A DNA stretch of 46,532 nucleotides from Bacillota bacterium (GCA_014360055.1 JACIYH010000017.1:1-46532); one strand, 5' to 3'; numbered from the stretch's first letter, positions 1-10,657 are shown. The notes: a model not told the origin generated them from the letters alone. Made by a program: numbers and translations.

Positions 1-129
1 CCGGTGCTTCGCCGGCTCGGTTTCGCCGTGGAAGCCAGATACCGCATGGCCGCCGTCCGCGACGGGTGCTACGAGGATCGCCTGGTGTGGGGCCGCCCCA
101 GACCCTCAGCCGCGGCGGTTCCATTTTGA
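1..129 (+). CDS. C-terminal fragment of a GNAT-family N-acetyltransferase (5' truncated by window edge)
   Basis: Frame 1 reads ...LRRLGFAVEARYRMAAVRDGCYEDRLVWGRPRP...F*, a typical RimJ/RimL-type GNAT C-terminus. Confidence 0.6.
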   Translation, partial: PVLRRLGFAVEARYRMAAVRDGCYEDRLVWGRPRPSAAAVPF

Positions 130-487
130 AGTCGGCCGCGTTATCCGCCGATTCGGCGCCCGGCCGTGGCGTCCTCCGCTTCTGTGGCGAGCCGCACCAT
201 GGGCTCCCACCTCTCGTAGAGCGCCGATCCTGCGTGCCCCCTACTGGGCCATGGTTCATCGTCCCTTCCAACTCACCCGCGGCCAACCCCTCCGCATGCC
301 TCGCCCCCGGCCCCCTCACCCTCCCCGCCTCCATCCCCCGCCCTCACCCCACTCCCGACCACCCCGCCCTCAGCCCCCGCACCCGCCCCGCTCCCGGCCA
401 CCCCGCCCCTGACCACCTCGCTCCTGACACCAGCACCGGGCAAGTATGGTATCATCGCGTTGCCGGCACGAGGTGGGGGGATGCCGC

Positions 488-1450
488 GTGCCCAACGAGA
501 CCTGCGATTGGGATCTCCTGGCGGCCACCGTTCGGGAGGCCGCCGCACGCCAGGAGGGACGGCTGGCGGTCCAGGTTATCGCTCCTTGCCCCGACGCCCC
601 CGGCGGGCACCCCGCTACAGGAGGCGGAAGCGGGGCAATAGCCGGGGAAGCCCACCCCGAGCCGCAAGCCACCGGGGGAGCCTTGGGCTGGCACGCCATC
701 AGGGGAGCTTGGGGCTGGCACGCCAGCGAGCAGTGCCCGGCCGCCAGCATCATTAAGCTCCTTATCGCCTGGGAAGCCTACCGCCAGGCGGAAACCGGAG
801 CGCTCACACTCGACGAGGTGGTCTCGGTACCCCCGCAGCAAGTGGTAGGCGGGACGGGGGTACTTCACCTTCTCTCACCCGGTGCCGCCCTGACGTGGCG
901 CAACCTGGTGGCCCTCATGCTGGCGGTGAGCGACAACACCGCCACCAACCTGCTTATCGACCGCCTGGGCATGGACGCCGTCAACCTCACCGCGCAGGCC
1001 CTCGGCCTGTCCGCCACGGTGTTGCAGCGCAAGATGATGGACTTCGCAGCACGGGCCGGCGGCCGGGACAACTTCACCAGTGCGGCGGATACCGCACGTC
1101 TGCTCACCTTTCTCGTCCTCCCATCACTGGGCCCGGGGCTCAACTCCCCTGACGCCGGGGCGAACCGGCTCATCTCGGCCGCCGCGTGCCGGTCCTTGAT
1201 GGACATCCTGGAAAAGCAGCAATTCAACCACAAGCTGCCCGCCCTGCTCCCCGGAGTAAGGTGTGCCCATAAGACGGGGGAACTACCGGGCCTGGAGCAC
1301 GACGCCGGAGTGATCTATCTCCCCGACGGACGCCCCCTGGTGGTGGCAGTGTTTACCTGGGAACTCAGGTCGAACGCCGAGGGTGTCCGCACCATCGCAG
1401 AGGTGGCGCGGGCCGCTTACCATGCCGCGCGAGGACCGAAGCCTACATGA
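488..1450 (+). CDS. Class A beta-lactamase-like serine hydrolase (beta-lactamase2 / PBP-like)
   Basis: SIIKL (SxxK), VSDNTATNLLIDRLG (SDN-like), HKTGELPG (KTG). GTG start at 488 preceded by GAGGTGGGGGG; ORF track start 446 also possible. Confidence 0.85.
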   Translation: MPNETCDWDLLAATVREAAARQEGRLAVQVIAPCPDAPGGHPATGGGSGAIAGEAHPEPQATGGALGWHAIRGAWGWHASEQCPAASIIKLLIAWEAYRQAETGALTLDEVVSVPPQQVVGGTGVLHLLSPGAALTWRNLVALMLAVSDNTATNLLIDRLGMDAVNLTAQALGLSATVLQRKMMDFAARAGGRDNFTSAADTARLLTFLVLPSLGPGLNSPDAGANRLISAAACRSLMDILEKQQFNHKLPALLPGVRCAHKTGELPGLEHDAGVIYLPDGRPLVVAVFTWELRSNAEGVRTIAEVARAAYHAARGPKPT

Positions 1451-1560
1451 CCTGATTCGGCTCGGGACGCCGGCGATGGTCATTCCTGAAACCCACTGCC
1501 CGTCCGACGGCCGGTGACGGGGCAGGTGTGATACCATGGCCTTGCCGATGAGAGGGTGGG

Positions 1561-2508
1561 GTGCGCATGGGCAAAGTATGGGTAGGGCAGTTGCAGGACG
1601 GCGACGCCGTCGAGACCGTGCTGCAGGTGCGCAGGGTGGCGGTGCAGAGCTATCGCAACCGGGAGGGCGCCTTCCTGCGACTGCGCCTGGGAGACCGTAC
1701 CGGTGAGATCGAAGCCCGGCTCTGGGACTTCAACTGGCAGACGCAGCCCGTCCCGGCAGTGGGCGATCTCGTCAGTGTGGTGGGACAGGTCACCACGTAC
1801 CAGGAGGCCCTGGAGTTGCACATCCAGGGCTTTGACTTTGTCCCCTGGGAAGAGGCCGACCCCGCCGACTATCTGCCCGTTACTCCCCGCGACCGCGCGG
1901 CCCTGCTCGCTGAGGTCCGGGCCGCTGCGGCAACCGTGGAGAACCGCTTCCTTGCCGCTCTGCTGGACTCCTTCTTCTCAGACGGGACGTGGCTGGCCGC
2001 CTTCACCACCGCCCCGGCGGCGAAGGTGAACCACCACGCGTACATCGGCGGCCTGCTGGAGCATACCGCCAACCTGGTGCGCGCCGTTCCCGTGCTGGTG
2101 CAGAACTACCCCCAGGCGGACCGCGACCTGCTCCTGACCGGCGTGATATTGCACGACGTGGGGAAGATCGAGGAGTACACCTGGGATCGCTTCATCGGGG
2201 TGAGCGACCGCGGCCGACTGCTGGGTCACATCGTGCTGGGATTGGAGGCGGTAGGCCGTCGTATCGACGCCATCCCCGGGTTCCCGCCCGCCCTTCGCGA
2301 CAAGCTCCTCCACATCATCACCAGCCACCACGGCAGGTACGAGTGGCAGTCTCCCAAGCGGCCCAAGTTCCTGGAGGCCTGCCTGGTGCACCACCTGGAT
2401 CTCCTGGACGGCGAGGCCAACAAGTTCCTCCCCACGGCGATTTCGCCCCAAGAAGGCTGGGAGTGGGTGGACCGCCTCGACCGCTGGGTGTACCGCACAC
2501 CCAGCTGA
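1561..2508 (+). CDS. yhaM: OB-fold + HD domain 3'-5' exoribonuclease, YhaM-like
   Basis: N-terminal OB-like region (FLRLRLGDRTGEIEARLWD), HD motifs HHAYIGGLLEHT and GVILHDVGKI. Confidence 0.85.
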   Translation: MRMGKVWVGQLQDGDAVETVLQVRRVAVQSYRNREGAFLRLRLGDRTGEIEARLWDFNWQTQPVPAVGDLVSVVGQVTTYQEALELHIQGFDFVPWEEADPADYLPVTPRDRAALLAEVRAAAATVENRFLAALLDSFFSDGTWLAAFTTAPAAKVNHHAYIGGLLEHTANLVRAVPVLVQNYPQADRDLLLTGVILHDVGKIEEYTWDRFIGVSDRGRLLGHIVLGLEAVGRRIDAIPGFPPALRDKLLHIITSHHGRYEWQSPKRPKFLEACLVHHLDLLDGEANKFLPTAISPQEGWEWVDRLDRWVYRTPS

Positions 2509-2636
2509 GCTCTGCTAACTGACGGGACCTCCCTGTGACCGGCGGGGCCCGGGGGAGCGGTGCAGGCCGTGCCGACCCGGAGCTAGGAGACGAGAAGCTG
2601 GCCTCCCGAAAGAGCCGGTCCCGCCAGACACTTGGC

Positions 2637-4879
2637 TCATCTGCCCGAGATGGTGACGCCCGAAACCGCAACCCACGGGAACACGGCCGTTCCGTAATCG
2701 ACCCGCTCCCGAGAGACGGAGCGGATATTCTTGAGGCAGTCGGCCAGATTCCCGGAAATCATGGTTTCAGTTATGGGGTATCTGACCTGGCCACCTTCGA
2801 TGAGGTAGCTGTTCTTCGCCACTCCCGAAAAGTCACCGTTCTCGCTGGGGTAGCCTCCACTGAAAGAACTGCTTGAGACCGGCTCGTTCAAGCTGTTCCT
2901 GTAAACGCTGGTGCCCGATATCAGCGCCCGGTCGCGGATGGAATCGATGAGAAACGCCAGCATATCCCCCAGGCAATCGGGGGCGATGATGACGTCGCCG
3001 GTGAACTTGCCGGACACGGGCAGGGTGCGGGTTTGCTGGATCGTCTCCTGCATGAGCCTTTCCGTCGATCCGCAATCGATGAGCGGCCTACCCAGGTCCC
3101 TCACTGCCACGGAAGTGCCGTTGAACGACGAGACCCTGCCGTCCTCCCTGGCCGCGAACACGGGAGTGCAGTGGTAGACACCCTTGCTGGCGGCAAGATC
3201 GACCCCGTTGGAGTTCACCACGTACGTATCTTCGCGGGTGAAGTCCAGGAAGGTTTCAACGAGCATAATCTGAGGATACCTGGCCTTCACCGTTTCGAGG
3301 AATTCCTTGAGACGGTGATACATGGCGTCCCGGTCGGGCGATTCGCTTCCTGCGGCAAACTTCGCGCACAGCTGACTCTTCGGGATGTCGTTGGCCTCGT
3401 CCGGCACCGAGGCGCTGGCGATCATCAGGACCTCGGACGCCGCCTTCTGCACCGACTCCGGGTCGGTTTTGTTTATGGTGGTGCTTCCTTTTCTACCGTC
3501 CTTTATGGCAATAAGCTTCAGCTGGGTCTCGAACGTCGTCCTGAGGAGACTGATTTCTCCCCACATAACGTTGAGTTCGTGTTTCTCTGTCCGGGTGAGA
3601 TGACACTGGGCCTTATCGGCACCGGCCTTGAGAAGGGCGTCCAAACCCCAGTCCAGAACTCGCCTGGGATCGTCTCTGCCGACCCTGCCGTTCTTGATCT
3701 CGTACCCGAGCGTGACGCCAAACATGAACTCGCTGGTCAGGTCGGCCTGGCCGTTGCTGGGTTTGATGAGGTAGTAACCGTCTTCTACGGAGGCGATCAT
3801 ATCCTCGAGCTTGCTCATCCCGGGCAGGATGCCGGTGTTCCGCATGCGTATAAGGGGTTCGTCGGAGAAGAGGTAGGCGCGGGCGTTTCCTTTCGGCTGC
3901 ACGCCGAAATGGGAGGCGCTCTCCCTGTTGTGCAGGAAACTCCGGAGCACACCCTTCTCGATGATGACCACATCTTCGGCCCTGGTCCCTTCATCATCTA
4001 CGTAGACCGGCCAGGGACATGTCTCGCCCAGAGCCGTATGGGCGAAATCCACCAGCGTTACCAGCGGGCTGGCCACTTCCTGCCCATCCAGTCCCCCGCC
4101 ACCGACCCGCCCATGACGAGATCTGCCTCGCAGGTGTGCCCTATCGCCTCGTGGGCCAGAATGCCCGCCAGTTTCGCATCCAGCGCGCAGGTTTTCACCC
4201 CGGCGTCGGCGAAAACCCCCTCGCTCTTTCTCATCAGGTGTTCGTACTGCTGCTCGATTTCTTTCCACAGGGAGGATGGAGAGTCGAAAACGTCCTCGAA
4301 CTGCCCCAGCCCACCGTAGCTGTCCATGAGTTCAACTGGTTGTCCATCCTTTTCGACGCACAGGAGGACGTGAATCTGGCTCCTGGGAATCATCGAGTAA
4401 GCGTAAGAACCATCGGAGGTCAGGAGCGTCTTCTCTATATCCAGGCACTGCAAATAGACGCTTCTGCTGGCGAGGCGGGGGTATCTTCCCGCTATTCCAT
4501 CATCGACCTGCCGTACGAAGTCCAGGAGTTCCTTCTGGCTGAGCCTCGGCTTTCTTGTGGAGAAATCGTTCTCCGACGAACCGAGGGGCGCCGCCAGCGG
4601 CCCCTTCTCCTTCCCCTCTCTCGAATCGAGAAACAGGGCGTTGTCCGTGGCCTGTTTCACCACGGAGGACACCGCATCGGGGGTGATCTCGGGACTGGAC
4701 GCAAACCCCCACGACCCGTTGCGATAGGTCCTGGCCGAGACTCCGCTGGTAACCGAGCGCACGTTGGCTGTATTGTTGCCCTTCACGAAAGCTATGTAGG
4801 TACTCCTGTTCTCTTGCACCCGCAACTCAGTGTAACCCGCAAACAGTCCCGCGTACTCCCTGAGATCCAGACCGGCCAT
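2637..4879 (-). pseudogene. TldD-TldE (PmbA) fused gene with a -1 frameshift near 4070-4085 and two apparent in-frame losses
   Basis: N-terminal TldD half in ORF 4058..5020 (start ATG 4879, good RBS) with HEAIGHTCEAD; continues in ORF 2637..4268 (VASPLVTLVD...VDDEGTRAEDVVIIEKGVL), then TldE-like N-terminus (DALLKAGADKAQCHLTRTEK) and C-terminus (SGGYPSENGDFSGVAKNSYLIEGG...ETMISGNLADCLKNI). Confidence 0.7.
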
Positions 4880-5229
4880 GCCCAATCCCTCCTTCCCTTT
4901 CAAAGTCGCCGCAACTCCCCCTGGGAGTCCTCCGAAATCCTGGTGGGCAAGGTCTCGCCCCGACACAGGTAATTCTATGAGAGATCCTGGAATACCCCCC
5001 AAGAATGTGCCCGCCCTCATTGCACGCCCCGTCCCTGCAGGTGTCCCTGTACTGTGGCTCTCCTGGCAAATCCCGGCTCAACCAGGATTCCCCCGGCCCA
5101 ACAGGGAAGAAGATTCAGGCCGGACCCGGGCAACGCGTTCCGGGGGGTGACTCCCGGGGGGTGGCGTGCATCCGGGGGTTTCGGTGAAGCGGGGGAAGTG
5201 GCGGGGCGCGAGATGGGGGGAATTTCAGC

Positions 5230-6180
5230 ATGAACGTGCATCCCGACGAGCAGGAGAGGACGGAGGCCACCAGGGCAGAAAAGGTCCTCGCCCTGGGACT
5301 GGTGGTGTTCCTCCTGCTGGGCGGCCTCTGGGTCCTGGACCGGCTGGGGGACATTCCCGCCCGTCCTGACTACGCTCTGCTGGAGGCCCGACACGGCATC
5401 GCTCCCCTGCAGGAGGAAGTTTCACGACTGGCACGGGACCTGGGCCAGGCACAGCAGGCTCTGACCCAGGCCCAGGAAGCCGAGTCCCAAGCCCGCGTGC
5501 AGTATGAGTTCCGCCGCGAGGAGTACCGCACTGCCCTGGACGCGGGGCGGGACGATCCTGCCAGGAAGGCTGCCTACCAGGAGGCCCTGGCTGCCTACCA
5601 GCGGGCTCAGGAGGCAACCCGAGCCGCGACGGCGGTGGTGGCCCGGTGGCAGGATGCCCTGCGCGAGCCCCAGGCCCGGCTCGAAGAAAAACGGGCCGCC
5701 CTGTCGGCCGAGTTCGCGCGCGCCTCGCGTCAGTACGAGACCCGGGTGCTGTTGCTCCGGCTGGCGTACGCCCTTCCCGTACTGGCCCTGGCCGTGTTTG
5801 CCTGGCAGGGCCTGCGCCGCCGGCAGTTCCCCTACCTGGTGCTGATCACCAGCTTCATGGCGTTCGCCGTAATCCAGGCTGCCTTCCTGGTCGGTAGCTA
5901 CGCCTGGACCCTCTTCCGCGCCTGGGCCCAACTGGGGGTTTCCCTGGTGGGTGTCGCTATAACGGCGGCCGGCATCGTCAGCCTGCGCCGCTACGTTTTC
6001 AGCCCCCGCCGGGTGGCGCGGGCCCGCGCCCGGGCGGGACAGTGCACCCGGTGCGGCCTGCCCCTGGCAAGGGACTATGCCTTCTGCCCCGAGTGCGGCA
6101 ACCGCGTGGCCGAACCCTGCCCCCACTGTGGCCAGCTGCGCCCATCGTCCCTGCCCATCTGCCCCCATTGCGGCCAGTAG
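5230..6180 (+). CDS. Membrane protein with N-terminal TM/coiled coil, two or three central TM helices and C-terminal double zinc ribbon
   Basis: CTRCGLPLARDYAFCPECGNRVAEPCPHCGQLRPSSLPICPHCGQ at the C-terminus; hydrophobic segments at VLALGLVVFLLLGGLWVL and LPVLALAVFAW. Confidence 0.75.
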   Translation: MNVHPDEQERTEATRAEKVLALGLVVFLLLGGLWVLDRLGDIPARPDYALLEARHGIAPLQEEVSRLARDLGQAQQALTQAQEAESQARVQYEFRREEYRTALDAGRDDPARKAAYQEALAAYQRAQEATRAATAVVARWQDALREPQARLEEKRAALSAEFARASRQYETRVLLLRLAYALPVLALAVFAWQGLRRRQFPYLVLITSFMAFAVIQAAFLVGSYAWTLFRAWAQLGVSLVGVAITAAGIVSLRRYVFSPRRVARARARAGQCTRCGLPLARDYAFCPECGNRVAEPCPHCGQLRPSSLPICPHCGQ

Positions 6181-6323
6181 CCCGGCCGCCCACCGCCACT
6201 GGCGCCCGGGTATCCGCCGGAGCCAGTTGAGTAGGAAACGCTCCGCCGCTCGCCGCGCCGGTGCGCCCGGCGGCATCAGTTTAGCCGGAAACGCCGCGCC
6301 GCCGGTGGCGCCGACATGTGGTA

Positions 6324-7592
6324 TCAGTTAAGGCGGAAACGCCCCGCCGCCAGGGCTCCGAATACGATCGCAAATATGACCAGCGCCCCCATCTCTGGCA
6401 GCACGTCGGCCGGGGTGGCCCCGAATAGCATCAGCTTGTTGAAGGCGGAGTTGGCCCAGGCATGGGGGGTGATGCGGGCCAGGTTCTGCAGCCAGCGGGG
6501 CATGATGAAGAGAGGCCACCAGCAGCCCCCCAGGGCCGCGGCGCTCAGCGAGATGAATACCGCCATGGAAGCGGCGCCCTTGCGCGTCCTGGCCACCGTA
6601 GCCAGGAAGACGCCCACCGCGGCCGATACCACGGTCAGGAGGACGGAGACGAGCACGACGGCCGCGGGGTAATGCCCCATCCTGACGTGGAAAACGAGGG
6701 TGCCGGCCACCCAGAAGATGACCAGCTGCACCAACCCCCGCAGGAAGGCACCCGCCATCTTCCCGCCCAGAATGGAGCCGCGCGAAGTGGAGGCGGCCAC
6801 CAGCCGCTCCAGGGTGCAGGTCTCCCTTTCCGCCAGCAGGCTCTCCCCCGTGAAGGCAAGGGCGAAGAATACGAACATGGTGAGGTATCCCGGCACCAGG
6901 AAGTCCACCGGTCGTGCCGCCTCGATCTCTCCCACCTGTTGGAAGTCGGCCCTCACCCCGAGCGCGTCGGCGGCCTGGCCGGGTCCCCATCCGCCGGGCG
7001 GACGGGCGCCCTGGCCAGGCAGTACGCCCCCGGCGCCCTCGCCTGGGGCTCCGGCGGGCTGGCCGGGCGGCACGCCCCCGGTGGCGGCAGGGCCGGCCAG
7101 TTCGGCGATGGCCCGGTACATCACCTGGTAGGACCGGATTTCGGTTGCGATGGCGCGGGCCACGGAGGTGAGGGCTGCCCGGGCGGTGACGGCCTCCGGG
7201 TGGTAGTAGACGGTCAACCGGGTGGGCTGGCCCCGCATGACCGCCTCCGAAAACCCGGGCGGGAAGAAGAGATATCCACCGATCTCTTGCTTGAGCAGGG
7301 CCTGGCGCGCCTCCTCAGGGGCGAGGCGGCGGACCTGGAGTCCCTCCGCCGACGCCTCCATGCCCTGGATGATCTGGTGGCTGATGCTGCCCTCGGGCTC
7401 CGCGGTTGCGAGGTGGACGATCACCGGTTTGTCCTCACCGAAGGAGGGGCCCATCATGAGAGAGAACATCACCACGAAGGCGAAGGGGAAAACCAGCGCA
7501 AACAGCAGGGAGCCCCGGTCGAGCAGGAACACCTTCAGATCCTTGGCGGCCAGGATGGCGGCCTGGCGCAGGAATCTGCCCGCATTACTCAT
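6324..7592 (-). CDS. ABC-2 type transporter permease
   Basis: N-terminal TM, large extracytoplasmic region, and multi-TM C-terminus (FLVPGYLTMFVFFALAFTGESLLAERETCTLERL). Confidence 0.85.
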   Translation of the reverse strand: MSNAGRFLRQAAILAAKDLKVFLLDRGSLLFALVFPFAFVVMFSLMMGPSFGEDKPVIVHLATAEPEGSISHQIIQGMEASAEGLQVRRLAPEEARQALLKQEIGGYLFFPPGFSEAVMRGQPTRLTVYYHPEAVTARAALTSVARAIATEIRSYQVMYRAIAELAGPAATGGVPPGQPAGAPGEGAGGVLPGQGARPPGGWGPGQAADALGVRADFQQVGEIEAARPVDFLVPGYLTMFVFFALAFTGESLLAERETCTLERLVAASTSRGSILGGKMAGAFLRGLVQLVIFWVAGTLVFHVRMGHYPAAVVLVSVLLTVVSAAVGVFLATVARTRKGAASMAVFISLSAAALGGCWWPLFIMPRWLQNLARITPHAWANSAFNKLMLFGATPADVLPEMGALVIFAIVFGALAAGRFRLN

Positions 7593-7667
7593 CTCGTCTC
7601 ACCCCCCGCCCGGTAGCCCCTCTACACGCCCCTCTACGCACATACCGCCGAAAAGGGCGCGGCGCCC

Positions 7668-8948
7668 TCATCGCTCGTCTGCCCTCACGCGGAAGAACGC
7701 CGCCGCAACCGCCCAACTCACCACCGCGATGCCGGCCAGCACCGCCATATCCGTCAGGACGGCCGGGCTGGCCAGGGTCTCCCCGCGCGCGATGAGGCGC
7801 CGGAGGCCGTCGTTGGCCCAGAAATTATAGGTCAGGCGGCTGGCCACCCCCAGCACGCCCCGCGCACCCGACACATCGAAGAAACTGCCCCCCAGGGTGG
7901 TCATCACCATGGTGAAGAACACCGCGATCCAGTTGGCCTGCTCCGCCGTGCGGGCCAGGGCAGCGATGACCAGGCCGATCCCGGCCGCCGACACCACCAC
8001 CAGGGCGGAGAAGGCTACCACCCGAGCGAATGATGCCGGCGTGAAGATGCGGAAGATGGGCCAGGCGACGCCCAACAGGAACAGGATCTGCAGCAGCCCG
8101 CGACCGATGGAACCCAACCACATGCCCGTGAGCAATTCTCCCCTCGTCAGGCGGGTGGTCATCAGGCGCTCCAGGGTGCCCTTCTTGCGTTCCTCCACGA
8201 TGCCCACCGATACCAGGGTGAGGCTGAAGAGGGCGAACATGCTCACCAGGCCGGGCAGGTAGATGGCAACGGGCTCGGCGCGTGCGCCCACCGCCTCCTC
8301 GACCACCTCCACGGGGGGCTCGGCCCGTGCCTCCGCGAACAGCGCCGCCACACGGGCGTCCACGGTCTCACGGGCCGCCGGGCGCCCCATCCCGGCCAGG
8401 ACCTCTGTCACCCGCCCGGCCACCAGGTGCTCTCCCGCCACTTCCCGGGTGAGGCCCAGGGCGTAGGAGACCACGATCTGCCCCTCCCGCCCGCCGGTAC
8501 CCCGGCGGCGGATGATCAGTTCGGGCGGGCGACCGGCCTTCACGTCGTCGGAGAAACCCGGCGGGATCACGATGGCGCACAGGATCTGGGAACGGTCGAG
8601 CCGACGGGCGGCGGTCCCCTCGTCCAACAGCTCCACCTCGATGCCGGGGGCAGCATCCAGCCGGGCCACCAGGTCGGCGCCCACCTCTCCCCGGTCAAGG
8701 TTCACCACGTAGGCGGTGGCGTGAAACTCGTCCTGGCCCCCGAAGGCTGCCACCATGAGCCCCACCAGGAGCAGGGGCAGGGCCAGGCTGAAGAACAGGG
8801 CCTGGACGTCCAGTAAGTAAGTCTTGAGTTCCTTTCCGGCCACCACCAGCGGCCGAACGCCCACCCCGCCCCGGGCCGGCACCGCACGCCCCCCGGTTGC
8901 GACGGCGCCGCACTCCCGCATGTCCCCCCGCGTGTCCTCGTGTCCCAT
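7668..8948 (-). CDS. ABC-2 type transporter permease (paralog)
   Basis: YLPGLVSMFALFSLTLVSVGIVEERKKGTLERLMTTRLTR; start set at ATG 8948 because the longer ORF overlaps the ATPase. Confidence 0.85.
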   Translation of the reverse strand: MGHEDTRGDMRECGAVATGGRAVPARGGVGVRPLVVAGKELKTYLLDVQALFFSLALPLLLVGLMVAAFGGQDEFHATAYVVNLDRGEVGADLVARLDAAPGIEVELLDEGTAARRLDRSQILCAIVIPPGFSDDVKAGRPPELIIRRRGTGGREGQIVVSYALGLTREVAGEHLVAGRVTEVLAGMGRPAARETVDARVAALFAEARAEPPVEVVEEAVGARAEPVAIYLPGLVSMFALFSLTLVSVGIVEERKKGTLERLMTTRLTRGELLTGMWLGSIGRGLLQILFLLGVAWPIFRIFTPASFARVVAFSALVVVSAAGIGLVIAALARTAEQANWIAVFFTMVMTTLGGSFFDVSGARGVLGVASRLTYNFWANDGLRRLIARGETLASPAVLTDMAVLAGIAVVSWAVAAAFFRVRADER

Positions 8949-8989
8949 GCCGGTCACCCCTCGTCCCGAGCCATCGGCCGGTGAGCCGG

Positions 8990-9775
8990 TCACCCCTCGT
9001 CCCGGAGGCGGCGGCCGGTCAGGTGGAGGAACACATCCTCCAGCGTGACCTTCTCCGGGTCGCCCAGCCGGGCCTTCAGGTTGTGGGGGGTGTCCAGGGC
9101 CACGATGCGGCCCGCGTCCATGATGGCCACGCGGTCGCACAGGCGGTCGGCCTCTTCCATGTAGTGGGTGGTGTAGAGGACGGTCATCCCACCGTCGCGC
9201 AGGCCTTCGATGGTGGTGAAGATGTGGTTGCGGGACTGGGGATCGACGCCCACGGTGGGCTCATCCAGGAAAAGCAGCTCGGGCCGTGACATGAGGGCAA
9301 TGGCCAGGTTGACCCGCCGCTTCATCCCCCCGGAGAACTTCGCCACCCGGTGGCGGGCCCGGTCCGCCAGCCCTACCAGTTCCAGGTTCTCCATGGCCCG
9401 GGACCGCGCCTCGGCCCGGGTGAGGCCCCCCATGAGGCCGAAGAACATGAGGTTGTCAAGGGCGGACAGCTCCGGGTAGAGGGCCAGTTCCTGCGGGCAC
9501 ACCCCGATGTGGCGGCGCACGGCGGCGGGGTCGTCGTGCACGGAGTGCCCGGCCACGATGACGTCCCCCGACGTTACCGGCAGGGTGGTGGCCATCATGC
9601 GGATGGTGGTGGTCTTGCCCGCACCGTTGGGGCCGAGCAGGCCGAAGATCTCGCCCCGCTGGATGGTGAAGCTCACCCCGTCCACCGCCGTGATCCCGTC
9701 GAACACCTTGCGTAACTCGCGCACTTCCACGAACGCATCCCCGCGCTCATGCACCTGCCCGGTTCCCGCCGCCAA
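8990..9775 (-). CDS. ABC transporter ATP-binding protein (drug/Na+ exporter type)
   Basis: GPNGAGKTT Walker A, FSGGMKRR signature, LLFLDEPTVGVDP Walker B. Confidence 0.95.
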   Translation of the reverse strand: MAAGTGQVHERGDAFVEVRELRKVFDGITAVDGVSFTIQRGEIFGLLGPNGAGKTTTIRMMATTLPVTSGDVIVAGHSVHDDPAAVRRHIGVCPQELALYPELSALDNLMFFGLMGGLTRAEARSRAMENLELVGLADRARHRVAKFSGGMKRRVNLAIALMSRPELLFLDEPTVGVDPQSRNHIFTTIEGLRDGGMTVLYTTHYMEEADRLCDRVAIMDAGRIVALDTPHNLKARLGDPEKVTLEDVFLHLTGRRLRDEG

Positions 9776-10178
9776 TGTCAGCCACCCCCCGGCTGGTCCT
9801 CCACTCCCGCCTCAATCCCCTGTGCGTACCCGTCGCTCCCTACTGTGCCACCCGTGTCCCCGCCCGGGCAACGGCAGCAAATCCAAGGGCCGGCATTGCC
9901 ACGTTTACGGCAGACCGGTTAAGGGGCCGTTAAACCCCGCTTATCCCTTCGTTAAATTCGACCAGTTACCTGCGTGCCGTCGGTGTTAGCCCAAGCACTC
10001 TCATCCCGACGGGAAGGGGGACGATTGTGGCTGACACCGATGTGGTACAATCTGGGCGGAACTGCCGCGACGGGGAGCCGATTGGTCGCCCCCCGGGGCG
10101 GCGCAAGGCGATGTCGGCTGCGCAAAGTAGCGCGCCCGGTGGCCCTACCGCCTGGCGCGTGACCTCCTGACCTAGGGG

Positions 10179-10631
10179 GTGGCAAACATGAGTTACTACC
10201 GGAGGCTCCTGTTTGAGATCCTGCAGGCTATGGCCACCCGGGAGTACGGCGAGCAGGCCGTGAAGGACGCGGTGGCGGTCTACCAGGATACCGTACGGGA
10301 GTCCTGGGAGAAAATCACGGCCGCCCACAGGGACAGGGGGCTGGAGCGGTTCTATCAGCACTTCTTCGCTCCCGAAGAGGGATTCGAGTACGTCACCGTC
10401 GAGTGCAGCCCCCACCGGCTGGAGGTGCACGTGACCCGCTGCAAACTGGCGGAGGAGTTGCGGGCCATGGGCTGCGCCGGGATCGGCGAACGCTTCTACT
10501 GTGACACCGACCTGGTGCGCATCCGCACCTTCAATCCAGGTTTCCAACTGGATCGCCCCCGGCTCCTCATGAGGGGTGACGACCGCTGCGTTTTCGTCAT
10601 CACCGACGAGGGCCACCGCCCTCAAACCTGA
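10179..10631 (+). CDS. L-2-amino-thiazoline-4-carboxylic acid hydrolase-like family protein (ATC_hydrolase)
   Basis: CKLAEELRAMGCAGIGERFYCDTDLVRIRTFNPGFQLDRPRLLMRGDDRCVF resembles the family C-terminus; RBS AGGGGGTGG upstream. Confidence 0.65.
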   Translation: MANMSYYRRLLFEILQAMATREYGEQAVKDAVAVYQDTVRESWEKITAAHRDRGLERFYQHFFAPEEGFEYVTVECSPHRLEVHVTRCKLAEELRAMGCAGIGERFYCDTDLVRIRTFNPGFQLDRPRLLMRGDDRCVFVITDEGHRPQT

Positions 10632-10657
10632 GCGGGTGAAAGCCGACTGCGGAGGGC

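Noticed and set aside
3033-4972. + strand ORFs 3033..4319 and 4019..4972 as real genes
   Set aside because: Antisense to TldD/TldE; no recognisable motifs.
7668-9140. Use of the full ORF 7668..9140 as the permease gene
   Set aside because: Its first ~64 codons are an out-of-frame reading of the ABC ATPase C-terminus; ATG 8948 is a better start.
10020-10178. Structured riboswitch leader before the ATC_hydrolase-like gene (GC-rich leader after TACAAT)
   Set aside because: Could see a plausible -10 and GC-rich pairing potential but no conserved riboswitch core I can name.
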